From an uncultured Alphaproteobacteria bacterium (GTDB taxonomy: Bacteria; Pseudomonadota; Alphaproteobacteria; Rhizobiales; Aestuariivirgaceae), in assembly GCA_937872985.1 (NCBI GenBank), contig CALMUW010000086.1, positions 1 through 64,000 on the forward strand: a stretch of DNA of 64,000 bases, in the 5' to 3' direction. The notes under the pieces were generated by a model. It searched no databases. It saw nothing but the letters and a program-made list of their open reading frames with translations, and had not been told where the DNA came from. This document shows, piece by piece, positions 1-8,725 of the stretch. Position numbers and translations under genes: made by a program. Each line of letters starts with the position of its first letter. Positions within the stretch are counted from its first letter, which is position 1.

Positions 1-524
1 CCCCGGGGGGGGGGGGGGGCCTGCCCGGGGCGGGGCAGGGGGCGGGGGGGGCCGCGCCACCGGGTCTTGGATTGGGGGGGGCGGACGGCGACCCCCGCCG
101 GTGCCACCAGACCCTGCTCGACAAAATAGGCGTTGGCCGTGCCGGAGGGCGACAGCAGCGTGATGATGGGACTCTGGGGGTCGACCGTCTCGTGGTAGGC
201 CTTGAGATGGAGATCATCGAGTTGGGCGCCCAGGAGATTGATGGAGCCGGACAGGAGTGGTGTGTCGATGGCAAGGCGCGGGCTGGCGGCCACGGCCTCC
301 GTGCGGGTGGCAAGCTTCGCCGTTTCCATGCCCGGCACCGTGGCCTGGCCGGGGGCGGCTTGCGGGGCGGCGCCGGGCTGAGTTGCCGTCTGGGAGGTTT
401 CCTGCGGCAGCGGCGCAGCAGGCTTCTGCTTGGCGTAAAGAAACTGCCAGCCATAGATGATGACGATGGAGAGCGCGATCGCCAGGAGAAGATTCTTGGT
501 GTCAGGGGTGTTCTGCTGTTGCAT
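1..524 (-). CDS. yidC: Membrane protein insertase YidC, N-terminal part (runs off left edge)
   Basis: YidC inserts and folds inner-membrane proteins, alone or with SecYEG. The visible part begins MQQQNTPDTKNLLLAIALS, followed by a first membrane helix (about residues 11-27), a Pro/Ala/Gln-rich linker and the start of the periplasmic domain (segment SPSGTANAYFVEQG). It lies directly downstream of rpmH and rnpA on the same strand, the classical rpmH-rnpA-yidC order; the small yidD gene often found between rnpA and yidC is absent here, with only 9 bp separating them. The sequence before about position 85 is full of long G runs (C runs in the coding sense) and translates to implausible poly-Pro, so the left end of this partial gene is probably damaged by sequencing error. 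Identification rests on the N-terminus and context. Confidence 0.9.
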   Translation of the reverse strand, partial: MQQQNTPDTKNLLLAIALSIVIIYGWQFLYAKQKPAAPLPQETSQTATQPGAAPQAAPGQATVPGMETAKLATRTEAVAASPRLAIDTPLLSGSINLLGAQLDDLHLKAYHETVDPQSPIITLLSPSGTANAYFVEQGLVAPAGVAVRPPQSKTRWRGPPRPLPRPGQAPPPPR

Positions 525-533
525 GGGAAGTCC

Positions 534-875
534 CTATTTGTCCCTGGCGGAAACGTGGTGCAGCCGCTCGAGCGCGGCCACCAGATCTTTCTGAAGTGCG
601 GTAAAGGCACGGTGGGCCGAGGCCTGCCGGCCGATCACCACATAATCATGGCCGGGCCGCGCCACCGGAGGCAACGACAATCTCACCGCCTCGCGCAGCC
701 GACGCTTGATGCGGTTGCGGGTCACGGCGTTGCCCAGCTTCCTGGTGCAGGTGAAGCCGACGCGGGGCGCGGCGTCATCCCCACGGGCGCGCATCTGCAC
801 GACCATGCCGGGCATGGCCTGGGAGGCGGCACGGGCGGCGGCGAGAAAATCCTGCCTCCGCGTCAGACGCTGCAT
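534..875 (-). CDS. rnpA: Ribonuclease P protein component
   Basis: RnpA is the protein cofactor that helps RNase P RNA process tRNA 5' ends. The product is 113 aa starting MQRLTRRQDF and contains the family's RNA-binding signature near residues 61-72 (RNRIKRRLREAV), plus the preceding FTCTRKLGNAVTRN segment. The open frame extends upstream to 992, but that would read through rpmH; the start at 875 leaves a 10-bp gap after the rpmH stop and matches the family length. It is transcribed with rpmH and yidC, which is the normal arrangement. Confidence 0.95.
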   Translation of the reverse strand: MQRLTRRQDFLAAARAASQAMPGMVVQMRARGDDAAPRVGFTCTRKLGNAVTRNRIKRRLREAVRLSLPPVARPGHDYVVIGRQASAHRAFTALQKDLVAALERLHHVSARDK

Positions 876-885
876 GGAAATGGGA

Positions 886-1020
886 TCAGGCCGACAGCCG
901 CTTGCGGCCCTTGGCGCGGCGGCGGCTGATGACATTGCGGCCGCCGACGGTGGCCATGCGGCTGCGGAAGCCGTGCCGGCGCTTGCGGACAAGTTTGGAC
1001 GGCTGATAGGTGCGCTTCAC
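886..1020 (-). CDS. rpmH: 50S ribosomal protein L34
   Basis: L34 is a small basic protein of the large ribosomal subunit. The 44-aa product begins (V/M)[18 protein letters not shown] and ends KGRKRLSA, an almost invariant family sequence. The start codon is GTG. The gene is first in the rpmH-rnpA-yidC unit and is preceded by about 110 bp of leader and a good sigma70-type promoter at 1136-1164. Confidence 0.98.
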   Translation of the reverse strand: MKRTYQPSKLVRKRRHGFRSRMATVGGRNVISRRRAKGRKRLSA

Positions 1021-1135
1021 GTCAAGTCTCCGTATCGATCAGACCCCCGGCCCATGGCGAGCACGAGACCCATGACCGGACCCCTGGTCCGGCTGGTTTG
1101 GGCGGGAGCCTATTATTCCCTGGAATTGGCGGGGC

Positions 1136-1164
1136 GTTATGGGCGAAAACCGCCCAAGAGTCAA
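1136..1164 (-). promoter_or_regulatory. Putative sigma70 promoter for rpmH-rnpA-yidC
   Basis: Read on the minus strand there is TTGACT (1164-1159), a 17-bp spacer and CATAAC (1141-1136). This is close to the housekeeping consensus with ideal spacing. The spacer contains a short inverted repeat (GGGCGG-TTTT-CGCCC). A transcript would start near 1128, giving a leader of about 108 nt before rpmH. The site also lies inside the possible upstream extension of the kinase gene on the other strand, which argues for the later kinase start at 1262. Confidence 0.6.
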
Positions 1165-1261
1165 CGCGTTCCGCTGGGCTGGAAACCGGACCCTGGAGGG
1201 AACAAAACCCGGCCATTGGCATTATTCTTCCAGGATCAAGCCTGATTTAACCTTTTCACCC

Positions 1262-2779
1262 ATGACCGCTTCCCCGGAGTTCAGCCCGGCCCCCCCGCGC
1301 CCGCGCCTCGGCGGCTTGTCCGGCAAGCTGCTGGGCTTGACGCTTCTTTTTGTTTTTCTTGGGGAAATTCTGGTCTTTCTGCCATCCATCGCCAACTACC
1401 GGTCACAATGGCTGAAAACCCGCATCGCCCAGGCCGAGGTGGCGGCCCTGGCCATCGAGGCCGCCCCCGACCAGATGGTGAGCGATGAATTGCGCGCCGA
1501 TCTTCTGACCGGGGCGGGGGTGGCGGCGGTGTCGCTGAAACGCGGCAATACCAAGCGGCTGGTGCTGCGGGCCGAAGACCTGCCGATGATCGAGGCGCAT
1601 TTCGACCTGCGCCATGGCCTGACCTTCGCCGAGGTGGCGCAATCGCTGCGCACCCTGGCGCGCCCCCGCGACCGGCTGATCGGCGTCACCGATGTCTCGC
1701 CGGGGGCGCCGGAGGGTGTCGTGGACATTGCCCTGCATGAGAGCAACCTGCGCGCCGCCATGCTGGGCTTTGCGCGCGATATTCTGCTCATCTCCATCCT
1801 GCTCTCGGTCATCGTCGGCAGTCTGGTCTATGCCGCGCTGCACCTGCTGCTGGTCAAACCCATCGAACGCCTGTCGGCCAATATGGTGGCCTTCGCCGCG
1901 CGACCGGAAGACCGCACCCGCATCATCACCCCGCGCGGTGACGATGGCGACGAGATTGCCGCCGCCGAACGCGCGCTGGCGGATTTGCAGAGTGAACTCT
2001 CGGGCCTGCTGGCGCAGAAGAACCACCTCGCCGCGCTGGGGCTCGCCGTGTCCAAGGTCAGCCATGACCTGCGCAACATGCTGACCTCGGCCCAGCTTCT
2101 GTCGGACCGCATCGGCCACGTCAATGATCCCACGGTGCAGAAGCTGGCCCCCAAGCTCATCTCATCGCTTGACCGGGCCATCGGCTTCCTCAACCAGACC
2201 CTGCACTTCGGCCGGGCGCAGGAGTTGCCGCCGGTGCTGGAGCAGATCGCGCTGAAGCCCCTGGTGAAGGAGGTCTTCTCCGTTTCCGCCCTGTCCAGCG
2301 GCGGGAGGGTGAAGCTTATCAATGGCGTGGAAGACAAGTGTCTGGTGGAGGCCGACCGCGAGCAATTGACCCGCATCCTCTCCAATCTCATCCGCAACGC
2401 CCTGCAGGCGCTGGAACAGGACGGCCGCGCCGACCGGCCCCGGCCCGCCATCACCCTGGCCAGCCGGCGGGAGCGCCACACCATCCACATCACCGTCACG
2501 GACAATGGCCCCGGCATCCCCGAGCGGGTGCGCGACAAGCTGTTTCAAGCCTTCCACGCCTCGGCCACGCCGGGGGGCACGGGTCTGGGCCTCGCCATAG
2601 CCGCCGAACTGGCGGAGGCCCATGGCGGCGGACTGGCGCTGGTGAAAAGCGATGCGACCGGCACCACCATGGAACTCACCCTGCCCGCCCCCGAGTTGCC
2701 TGCCGCAAAGGGTTCCCTCATCCAGGGCTTGCCTTCCCGGGGTGAGCGTATTATGAACCGCCCACTCAAGCGCCGGTAG
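1262..2779 (+). CDS. Sensor histidine kinase, membrane bound, orphan
   Basis: A 505-aa two-component sensor kinase. Two membrane helices (about residues 20-42 and 175-198) enclose a periplasmic sensor domain of about 130 residues with no recognised fold. A HAMP-like linker follows, then the H-box VSHDLRNMLT with the phospho-acceptor His near residue 271, the N-box (LIRNALQAL, ~377), the G1 box DNGPGIP (~414) and the G2 box GGTGLGL (~438). No response regulator gene is adjacent, so its partner is unknown. The start at 1262 has no strong ribosome-binding site; an in-frame ATG at 1139 would overlap the rpmH promoter. Its stop codon lies inside the downstream tRNA-Arg gene. Confidence 0.85.
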   Translation: MTASPEFSPAPPRPRLGGLSGKLLGLTLLFVFLGEILVFLPSIANYRSQWLKTRIAQAEVAALAIEAAPDQMVSDELRADLLTGAGVAAVSLKRGNTKRLVLRAEDLPMIEAHFDLRHGLTFAEVAQSLRTLARPRDRLIGVTDVSPGAPEGVVDIALHESNLRAAMLGFARDILLISILLSVIVGSLVYAALHLLLVKPIERLSANMVAFAARPEDRTRIITPRGDDGDEIAAAERALADLQSELSGLLAQKNHLAALGLAVSKVSHDLRNMLTSAQLLSDRIGHVNDPTVQKLAPKLISSLDRAIGFLNQTLHFGRAQELPPVLEQIALKPLVKEVFSVSALSSGGRVKLINGVEDKCLVEADREQLTRILSNLIRNALQALEQDGRADRPRPAITLASRRERHTIHITVTDNGPGIPERVRDKLFQAFHASATPGGTGLGLAIAAELAEAHGGGLALVKSDATGTTMELTLPAPELPAAKGSLIQGLPSRGERIMNRPLKRR

Positions 2780-2846
2780 CTCAGTTGGATAGAGCACCAG
2801 ACTACGAATCTGGGGGTCGTGGGTTCGAATCCTGCTCGGCGCGCCA
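2770..2846 (+). tRNA. tRNA-Arg (anticodon ACG)
   Basis: A 77-nt cloverleaf including an encoded CCA. The acceptor arm GCGCCGG pairs with TCGGCGC (one G-T pair), the D arm is TAGCTCAGTTGGATAGAGC, the anticodon stem CCAGA/TCTGG closes the loop CTACGAA with anticodon ACG, and the T loop is TTCGAAT. Its first ten bases overlap the end of the histidine kinase reading frame. This isoacceptor reads CGU/CGC/CGA after A34-to-inosine conversion. Confidence 0.97.
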
Positions 2847-2855
2847 TTATTTCCT

Positions 2856-3238
2856 TCAAAGCTTGCGCTTCGAGCCGCTGTCGCGGCTCTCAACGTGCGC
2901 TTTGAAGATGTCATTGGTTCTCAAGCCCAAAGCCAAAGCCTGCGCTTCGAGCCGCTGTCGCGGCTCTCAACGTGCGCTTTGAAGATGTCATTGGTTCTCA
3001 AGCCCAAAGCCAAAGCCTGCGCTTCGAGCCTCTGTCGCGGCTCTCAACGCGCCCTTTGAAGATGTCATTGGTTTTCAAGCCCAAAGCCAAAGCCTGCGCT
3101 TCGAGCCGCTGTCGCGGCTCTCAACCTGCGCTTTGAAGATGTCATTGGTTCTCAAGCTCAAGCCAAAGCCTGCGCTTCGAGCCTCTGTCGCGGCTCTCAA
3201 CGTGCGCTTTGAAGATGTCCTTGGTTCTCCTCTTAAGC
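2856..3238. repeat. Tandem array of five 77-bp palindromic repeats
   Basis: Copies begin at 2864, 2941, 3018, 3095 and 3171, so the period is 77, 77, 77 and 76 bp. Each unit has a strong hairpin, GAGCCGC-TGTC-GCGGCTC, flanked by partly complementary arms (TTCAAAGC...GCTTTGAA for the first copy), then an AT-richer stretch and a short CCAAAGCCAAAGCC motif. Copies 3 and 5 carry GCCTC instead of GCCGC, weakening the stem. The period is not a multiple of three, so it is not a protein repeat. The array fills the gap between tRNA-Arg and xylB; no gene is seen in it. It resembles a REP/BIME-type palindrome cluster. Confidence 0.9.
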
Positions 3239-3315
3239 AGCACACGTCGCCTGGCGCACCTGTTGCCACTCCGCCAAAGTAGGATCATGCTGGCCTCCTC
3301 TGATGGAGCGCTCCC

Positions 3316-4770
<1,455 letters not shown>

Positions 4771-5379
4771 ATGATGGCGGCGGCAGCGGCGAAGGCCATG
4801 GCGCGGCTGCAGCGCCTGTGGCAGGCCAAGCCCACCTTCTGGCTGTTGCTGGCGCTGCCGGCACTGCCCATGATGGCGGAATTCTTCGGCGGCAATGTTC
4901 ACCGGCTCTATTATCCCTCCGGCGTCATGGCGGTGCGGCTGGTGGTGGCGGCCCTGCTGCTGACGCCGCTTTCCCTGCTCTTTCCACAATCAACCGCGCT
5001 GCGCTGGCTCATCCGGCGCCGGCGCGCCATCGGCGTGGCTGGCTTTGGCTATGCGGCATTGCACACGCTGGCTTATGTGGTCGATGAGGGGTCGGCCGCC
5101 GCCATGGTGGCGGCCCTGCCCGATCCGGCCATCTGGAGCGGCTGGCTGGCCTTTGTGATCCTGCTCGTTCTGGCCGCCACCTCCAACGATGCCTCGGTGC
5201 GGCGCCTGGGGCGGCGCTGGAAACGCCTGCAACGGCTGGCCTATGGCGCTGCCGGGGCCGCTGTCCTGCACTGGATCACCCTGCAATATCATTTCGCTCC
5301 GGCGCTGTGGCATGTCATGCCGCTTGTCCTTCTGTCGCTGTGGCGCGTGGGCCGCTGGCAGGGCTGGTGGCGCAGATAA
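4771..5379 (+). CDS. msrQ: MsrQ-like heme-binding ferric-reductase-type membrane protein
   Basis: A 202-aa integral membrane protein with about five or six hydrophobic helices, of the ferric reductase-like transmembrane (YedZ/MsrQ) family. Members bind b heme through conserved His residues and pass electrons from quinol or flavin to the periplasmic methionine sulfoxide reductase MsrP. The segment RRRAIGVAGFGYAALHTLAY, with the histidine of the second helix, and VLHWITLQYHFAPALWH near the C-terminus fit this family. The ATG begins at the base directly after the xylB stop. The usual partner gene msrP is not in this window. Confidence 0.8.
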   Translation: MMAAAAAKAMARLQRLWQAKPTFWLLLALPALPMMAEFFGGNVHRLYYPSGVMAVRLVVAALLLTPLSLLFPQSTALRWLIRRRRAIGVAGFGYAALHTLAYVVDEGSAAAMVAALPDPAIWSGWLAFVILLVLAATSNDASVRRLGRRWKRLQRLAYGAAGAAVLHWITLQYHFAPALWHVMPLVLLSLWRVGRWQGWWRR

Positions 5380-5477
5380 TCCGCCAGACCGGAAGCGCCG
5401 CGTCCCTTTTGCGCATTGCAGCAACGGCGATCGCGTGGCATCATGGTGCTTGCGTGACAGGGATTCAGGAGAACTCC

Positions 5478-5723
5478 ATGACATCGCATTCCGGTTCCGG
5501 CGACCGCAACGCCCGCATCGCAGCCCTGGCCTACAAACTCTGGGAGGAAGAGGGCCGCCCCCACGGCAAGTCCGAGGAGCATTGGCACCACGCCGCACGC
5601 ATGGTCGACGCGGATGTGGCGGCCAAGCCCATTCATGCCCAGAAGGGTCCGGCGACCAGAATCAAGCCCGCCCAGGCCAAGGTGAAGGCGCCCATCCGGC
5701 GCACCGCCCCCAAGGGCAGGTAA
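5478..5723 (+). CDS. DUF2934 domain small protein
   Basis: An 81-aa protein, MTSHSGSGDRNARIAALAYK..., with the short DUF2934 pattern (IAALAYKLWEEEGRPHGKSE followed by HWHHAAR) common in Rhizobiales. The rest is a basic, Lys/Pro/Ala-rich tail. A ribosome-binding site (AGGAGAA) lies just upstream of the ATG. The function of the family is not known. It is followed by an intrinsic terminator, so it ends the xylB-msrQ side of the region before gap. Confidence 0.8.
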   Translation: MTSHSGSGDRNARIAALAYKLWEEEGRPHGKSEEHWHHAARMVDADVAAKPIHAQKGPATRIKPAQAKVKAPIRRTAPKGR

Positions 5724-5725
5724 AC

Positions 5726-5757
5726 CGCCAATTCCGCATAGCGGACTGGCGCTTTTT
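5726..5757 (+). terminator. Intrinsic terminator after the DUF2934 gene
   Basis: A bulged stem pairs CGCCA (5726-5730) with TGGCG (5747-5751) and TCCGC (5733-5737) with GCGGA (5741-5745), loop ATA, followed by CTTTTT. Confidence 0.7.
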
Positions 5758-5772
5758 CCCGAAAGCGCCCCC

Positions 5773-5800
5773 TTTTGTCTGGCCGGAATCAGCCTATAGT
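5773..5800 (+). promoter_or_regulatory. Possible promoter for gap
   Basis: TTTTGT (5773-5778), a 16-bp spacer and TATAGT (5795-5800) lie 34 bp upstream of the gap start, after a terminator. The -10 element is good and the -35 weak. A GAATC (GANTC-type) sequence lies in the spacer. Confidence 0.4.
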
Positions 5801-5833
5801 TTCTCCTGACTGATGGATTCAAGGAGGAGAGAC

Positions 5834-6844
5834 ATGTCCAAAGTTCGCATTGCCATCAATGGTTTTGGCCGTATCGGCCGCAACGTCGTCCGCGCCATCT
5901 ATGAGTCCGGCCGCAAGGACATCGACGTGGTGGCCATCAACGACCTGGGCCCGGTGGAAACCAATGCCCATCTGCTGCGCTGGGACTCGGTGCACGGCAA
6001 GTTCCCGCACGAGGTGAAGGTGGACGGCGATTCCATCTCCATCGGCACCGACAAGTTCAAGGTCACGGCCATCAAGGATCCGTCGCAGCTGCCGTGGAAG
6101 GATCTCGGCATCGACATCGCGATGGAATGCACCGGCATCTTCACGGCGCGCGACAAGGCCGCCGCCCATCTTGCCGCCGGGGCCAAGCGCGTCATCGTCT
6201 CGGCCCCGTCGGACGGCGCTGACATGACGGTGGTCTATGGCGTCAACCACGACAAGCTGACCAAGGATCACGTCGTCATTTCCAACGCCTCCTGCACCAC
6301 CAACTGCCTCGCGCCGGTGGCCAAGGTGCTGCACGATGCCATCGGCATCGAAAAGGGCATCATGACGACCATCCATTCCTATACCGGCGACCAGCCGACG
6401 CTGGACACCATGCACAAGGACCTCTACCGCGCCCGCGCGGCGGCTCTGTCCATGATCCCGACCTCCACCGGCGCGGCCAAGGCCGTGGGCCTGGTGCTGC
6501 CGGAGCTCAAGGGCAAGCTCGACGGTTTCGCCATGCGCGTGCCGACGCCCAACGTCTCGGTGGTGGACCTCAAGTTCATCGCCAAGCGCGCGACCTCGAA
6601 GGACGAGATCAACGAGGCCATCAAGAAGGCGGCCAATGGCGCGCTGAAGGGCATCCTGGGCTACACCACGGAACCCAACGTCTCGGTGGACTTCAACCAC
6701 AACCCGCATTCCTCGGTGTTCCACATGGACCAGACCAAGGTGATGGACGGCACGCTGTGCTCGATCCTGTCCTGGTATGACAACGAGTGGGGCTTCTCCA
6801 ACCGCATGGGCGATACCGCCGTGGCGCTGGCCAAGCTCATCTGA
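5834..6844 (+). CDS. gap: Type I glyceraldehyde-3-phosphate dehydrogenase
   Basis: A 336-aa cytoplasmic enzyme that oxidises glyceraldehyde 3-phosphate to 1,3-bisphosphoglycerate with NAD(P). The N-terminus [14 protein letters not shown] is the dinucleotide-binding loop; the catalytic cysteine is in [12 protein letters not shown] (~residue 155), and SYTGDQ supplies the catalytic His region. The length is typical. AAGGAGGAG lies 6-7 bp before the ATG at 5834; the in-frame ATG at 5813 is before this site and is not preferred. The gene stands alone between two terminators. Confidence 0.97.
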   Translation: MSKVRIAINGFGRIGRNVVRAIYESGRKDIDVVAINDLGPVETNAHLLRWDSVHGKFPHEVKVDGDSISIGTDKFKVTAIKDPSQLPWKDLGIDIAMECTGIFTARDKAAAHLAAGAKRVIVSAPSDGADMTVVYGVNHDKLTKDHVVISNASCTTNCLAPVAKVLHDAIGIEKGIMTTIHSYTGDQPTLDTMHKDLYRARAAALSMIPTSTGAAKAVGLVLPELKGKLDGFAMRVPTPNVSVVDLKFIAKRATSKDEINEAIKKAANGALKGILGYTTEPNVSVDFNHNPHSSVFHMDQTKVMDGTLCSILSWYDNEWGFSNRMGDTAVALAKLI

Positions 6845-6860
6845 GATCGGCCTCGGCACG

Positions 6861-6892
6861 GAAAACCCCCGGAGACATCCGGGGGTTTTTCT
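6861..6892 (+). terminator. Intrinsic terminator after gap
   Basis: The stem CCCCCGGA-GACA-TCCGGGGG is preceded by AAAA and followed by TTTTTCTTT. It may work in both directions. Confidence 0.9.
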
Positions 6893-6969
6893 TTGCCGAC
6901 AGACCGGGCGTTAACGGCGCGGCAAGGCGGGCCACAATAGAGATGCAGCCAGCAGCGCGGGAGACAGGC

Positions 6970-7314
6970 ATGGCAGGCACGGGGGCAGGATGGGGGGCGG
7001 GACTTGGCGCTGCCGCCGTGGTCTGGGTGGTGGCGCAATTGACCGTGGGGCAAGTGCTGGCGGCGCGCGTTGGCGAGATCGGGGAACTGCTTACGGCGCG
7101 TCCGCAGGGCCATGGCATGGCGGAGCCCATTGCCGTGTCCTCTGACATTTGTTCCATGCTGACCAGAAGCGGCCTGCGCCACGGGCTGATGCTGGTTGCC
7201 TTTCCCGCAGCGACCAAGGCCGCGGATCGGCTGCGCCTGAGCTTTCGCTTCGAACCCGTTGGCCGGTGCCACAGGGGCCGCGGCAATGCGGTGGTCGCTG
7301 CACCCGTGACCTGA
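6970..7314 (+). CDS. Hypothetical small membrane-anchored protein
   Basis: A 114-aa reading frame, MAGTGAGWGAGLGAAAVVWV..., with one hydrophobic segment near residues 9-28 and a soluble tail with no recognised motif. A GGAGA sequence lies 6-7 bp before the ATG, and the third codon positions are GC-rich like neighbouring genes. It fills the gap between the gap terminator and the convergent photolyase gene. No family was recognised, and a non-coding status cannot be excluded. Confidence 0.45.
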   Translation: MAGTGAGWGAGLGAAAVVWVVAQLTVGQVLAARVGEIGELLTARPQGHGMAEPIAVSSDICSMLTRSGLRHGLMLVAFPAATKAADRLRLSFRFEPVGRCHRGRGNAVVAAPVT

Positions 7315-7333
7315 GGCGGCAGGCTTCTGCCGG

Positions 7334-8725
7334 TCACGTGCCGAGCGACTGGTAGGCAAGGAGAGCGCGGGCGCGGGCCCCGGCGTGGTCCACCAGGGGC
7401 GGCGGATAGTTTTTCGGACGCACGCTTTCCGGCAGGGTCCAGGGCGCGTGGACAGATTTGTCCGGCAGAGCTGCAAGAGCGGGCAGCCACCGCCTGACGT
7501 AGCGGCCCTGGGGATCGAACTTCTCGCCCTGCAAGACGGGATTGAAGATGCGGAAGAAGGGTGCGGCATCGGCCCCCGAGCCTGCCACCCATTGCCAGTT
7601 GGCCACGTTGGACGCGAGGTCGGCATCAATCAGTGTGTCCCAGAACCAGGCCTCGCCGGCGCGCCAGTGCTGCAGCAAATGCTTGATGAGGAAGGAGGCC
7701 ACGATCATGCGCACGCGATTGTGCATGGTGCCGGTGGTCCAGAGTTCGCGCATCCCGGCGTCGACCATGGGGTAGCCGGTTTCACCGCGCTGCCAGCGCG
7801 CCAGAATCGCCGGATCATCCGTCCACGGAAAATCGGCAAATTCGGTGCGGAAGGGCTGGTCCGTGATGTGAGGAAAATGAAACAACAGGTGGGCGCAGAA
7901 GTCGCGCCAGATGAGTTCGCTGAGAAATTTTTCGCCGCCGTGATCCTTCATGCCGCCCGCTTGCGCCATGACACTGTGACTGGCGGTCCACACCTGGGCC
8001 GGGCTGATCTCGCCCCAGTGCAGATGGGGCGACAGGCGCGAGGTTGCGGGTCGGGCGGGCATGTCGCGGGCCGCCGCATAGGCGGCCACGTCGTCAGCGA
8101 GGAACTCTGCCAGCCGTGCCCGCGCGCCCGCCTCGCCCGGCTGCCACACCCCTGCAAAACCCGTGGCCCAGTCGGGGCGTGTGGGCAGGAGCCCCCAGTC
8201 GGTCAGGCTATCCCCCCCAGGAAGGTTTCCGGCCAGCGTGACTTCAGCGCGCGCTTTGGGCGCACGCGGCGGCAGGCCACGCAGCGCCCGGGCAAAGGGG
8301 GTGAAGACCTTGAAGGGCGTGCCCTGTCCGGTGGCAACGGCCTCCGGTTCCTGCAACAGCCCGCCGCCATGGCGATGCAGCGACACGCCGCGGCCATCGG
8401 CCCAGGCCTTGGTCTCGCGCTCCTGCCTGATCTCGCCCGGTTCATACCCGCGCGAGAAATAGATGGCGCTGGCCCCCGTCTCCGCCGCCAGCCGCTCCAG
8501 CACGGTTGCGGCCCGGCCCCGCCGCAGCACCAATGGCAGGTCACGGGCGAGACTGTGCAGCGCATGGTGCAGCCACCAGCGCGCGGCACCGCCGAGGGGG
8601 CGCAGCGTCGCCTCATCCAGCACGAAGACGGGAATGACGGGTCCGGCCCTGACGGCTGCCGCCAGTGCCGGATGATCGGACAGGCGCAGGTCGCGGCGGA
8701 ACCAGAGGATAACGGGCGCGGTCAT
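7334..8725 (-). CDS. phr: Deoxyribodipyrimidine photolyase (class I CPD type)
   Basis: A 463-aa flavoprotein that uses light to split cyclobutane pyrimidine dimers in DNA. The N-terminal antenna domain starts APVILWFRRDLRLSDHPAL; the C-terminal FAD domain has SELIWRDFCAHLLFHFP, TGYPMVDAGMREL, MHNRVRM and FWDTLIDADLASN, all family signatures, and conserved Trp residues of the electron-transfer chain are present. The start at 8725 is chosen because the family N-terminus begins there and its ATG overlaps the upstream hydrolase stop (ATGA), pointing to translational coupling. A related cryptochrome/photolyase subclass is possible, but the helix with MHNRVRM favours a DNA photolyase. Confidence 0.93.
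   Translation of the reverse strand: MTAPVILWFRRDLRLSDHPALAAAVRAGPVIPVFVLDEATLRPLGGAARWWLHHALHSLARDLPLVLRRGRAATVLERLAAETGASAIYFSRGYEPGEIRQERETKAWADGRGVSLHRHGGGLLQEPEAVATGQGTPFKVFTPFARALRGLPPRAPKARAEVTLAGNLPGGDSLTDWGLLPTRPDWATGFAGVWQPGEAGARARLAEFLADDVAAYAAARDMPARPATSRLSPHLHWGEISPAQVWTASHSVMAQAGGMKDHGGEKFLSELIWRDFCAHLLFHFPHITDQPFRTEFADFPWTDDPAILARWQRGETGYPMVDAGMRELWTTGTMHNRVRMIVASFLIKHLLQHWRAGEAWFWDTLIDADLASNVANWQWVAGSGADAAPFFRIFNPVLQGEKFDPQGRYVRRWLPALAALPDKSVHAPWTLPESVRPKNYPPPLVDHAGARARALLAYQSLGT

Noticed and set aside
1-1261. Replication origin near rpmH
   Set aside because: No dnaA gene and no DnaA-box cluster are present; in Alphaproteobacteria the origin is usually near other genes, and only a single DnaA box (11845) was seen in the window.
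2162-2914. Minus-strand reading frames across tRNA-Arg giving a peptide like DPQIRSLVLYPTELP
   Set aside because: This is the well-known spurious translation of a tRNA gene on its antisense strand; the kinase on the other strand has clear domains.
2856-3238. CRISPR array
   Set aside because: The direct repeats are contiguous with a 77-bp period and nearly identical throughout, so there are no unique spacers, and no cas genes are present.
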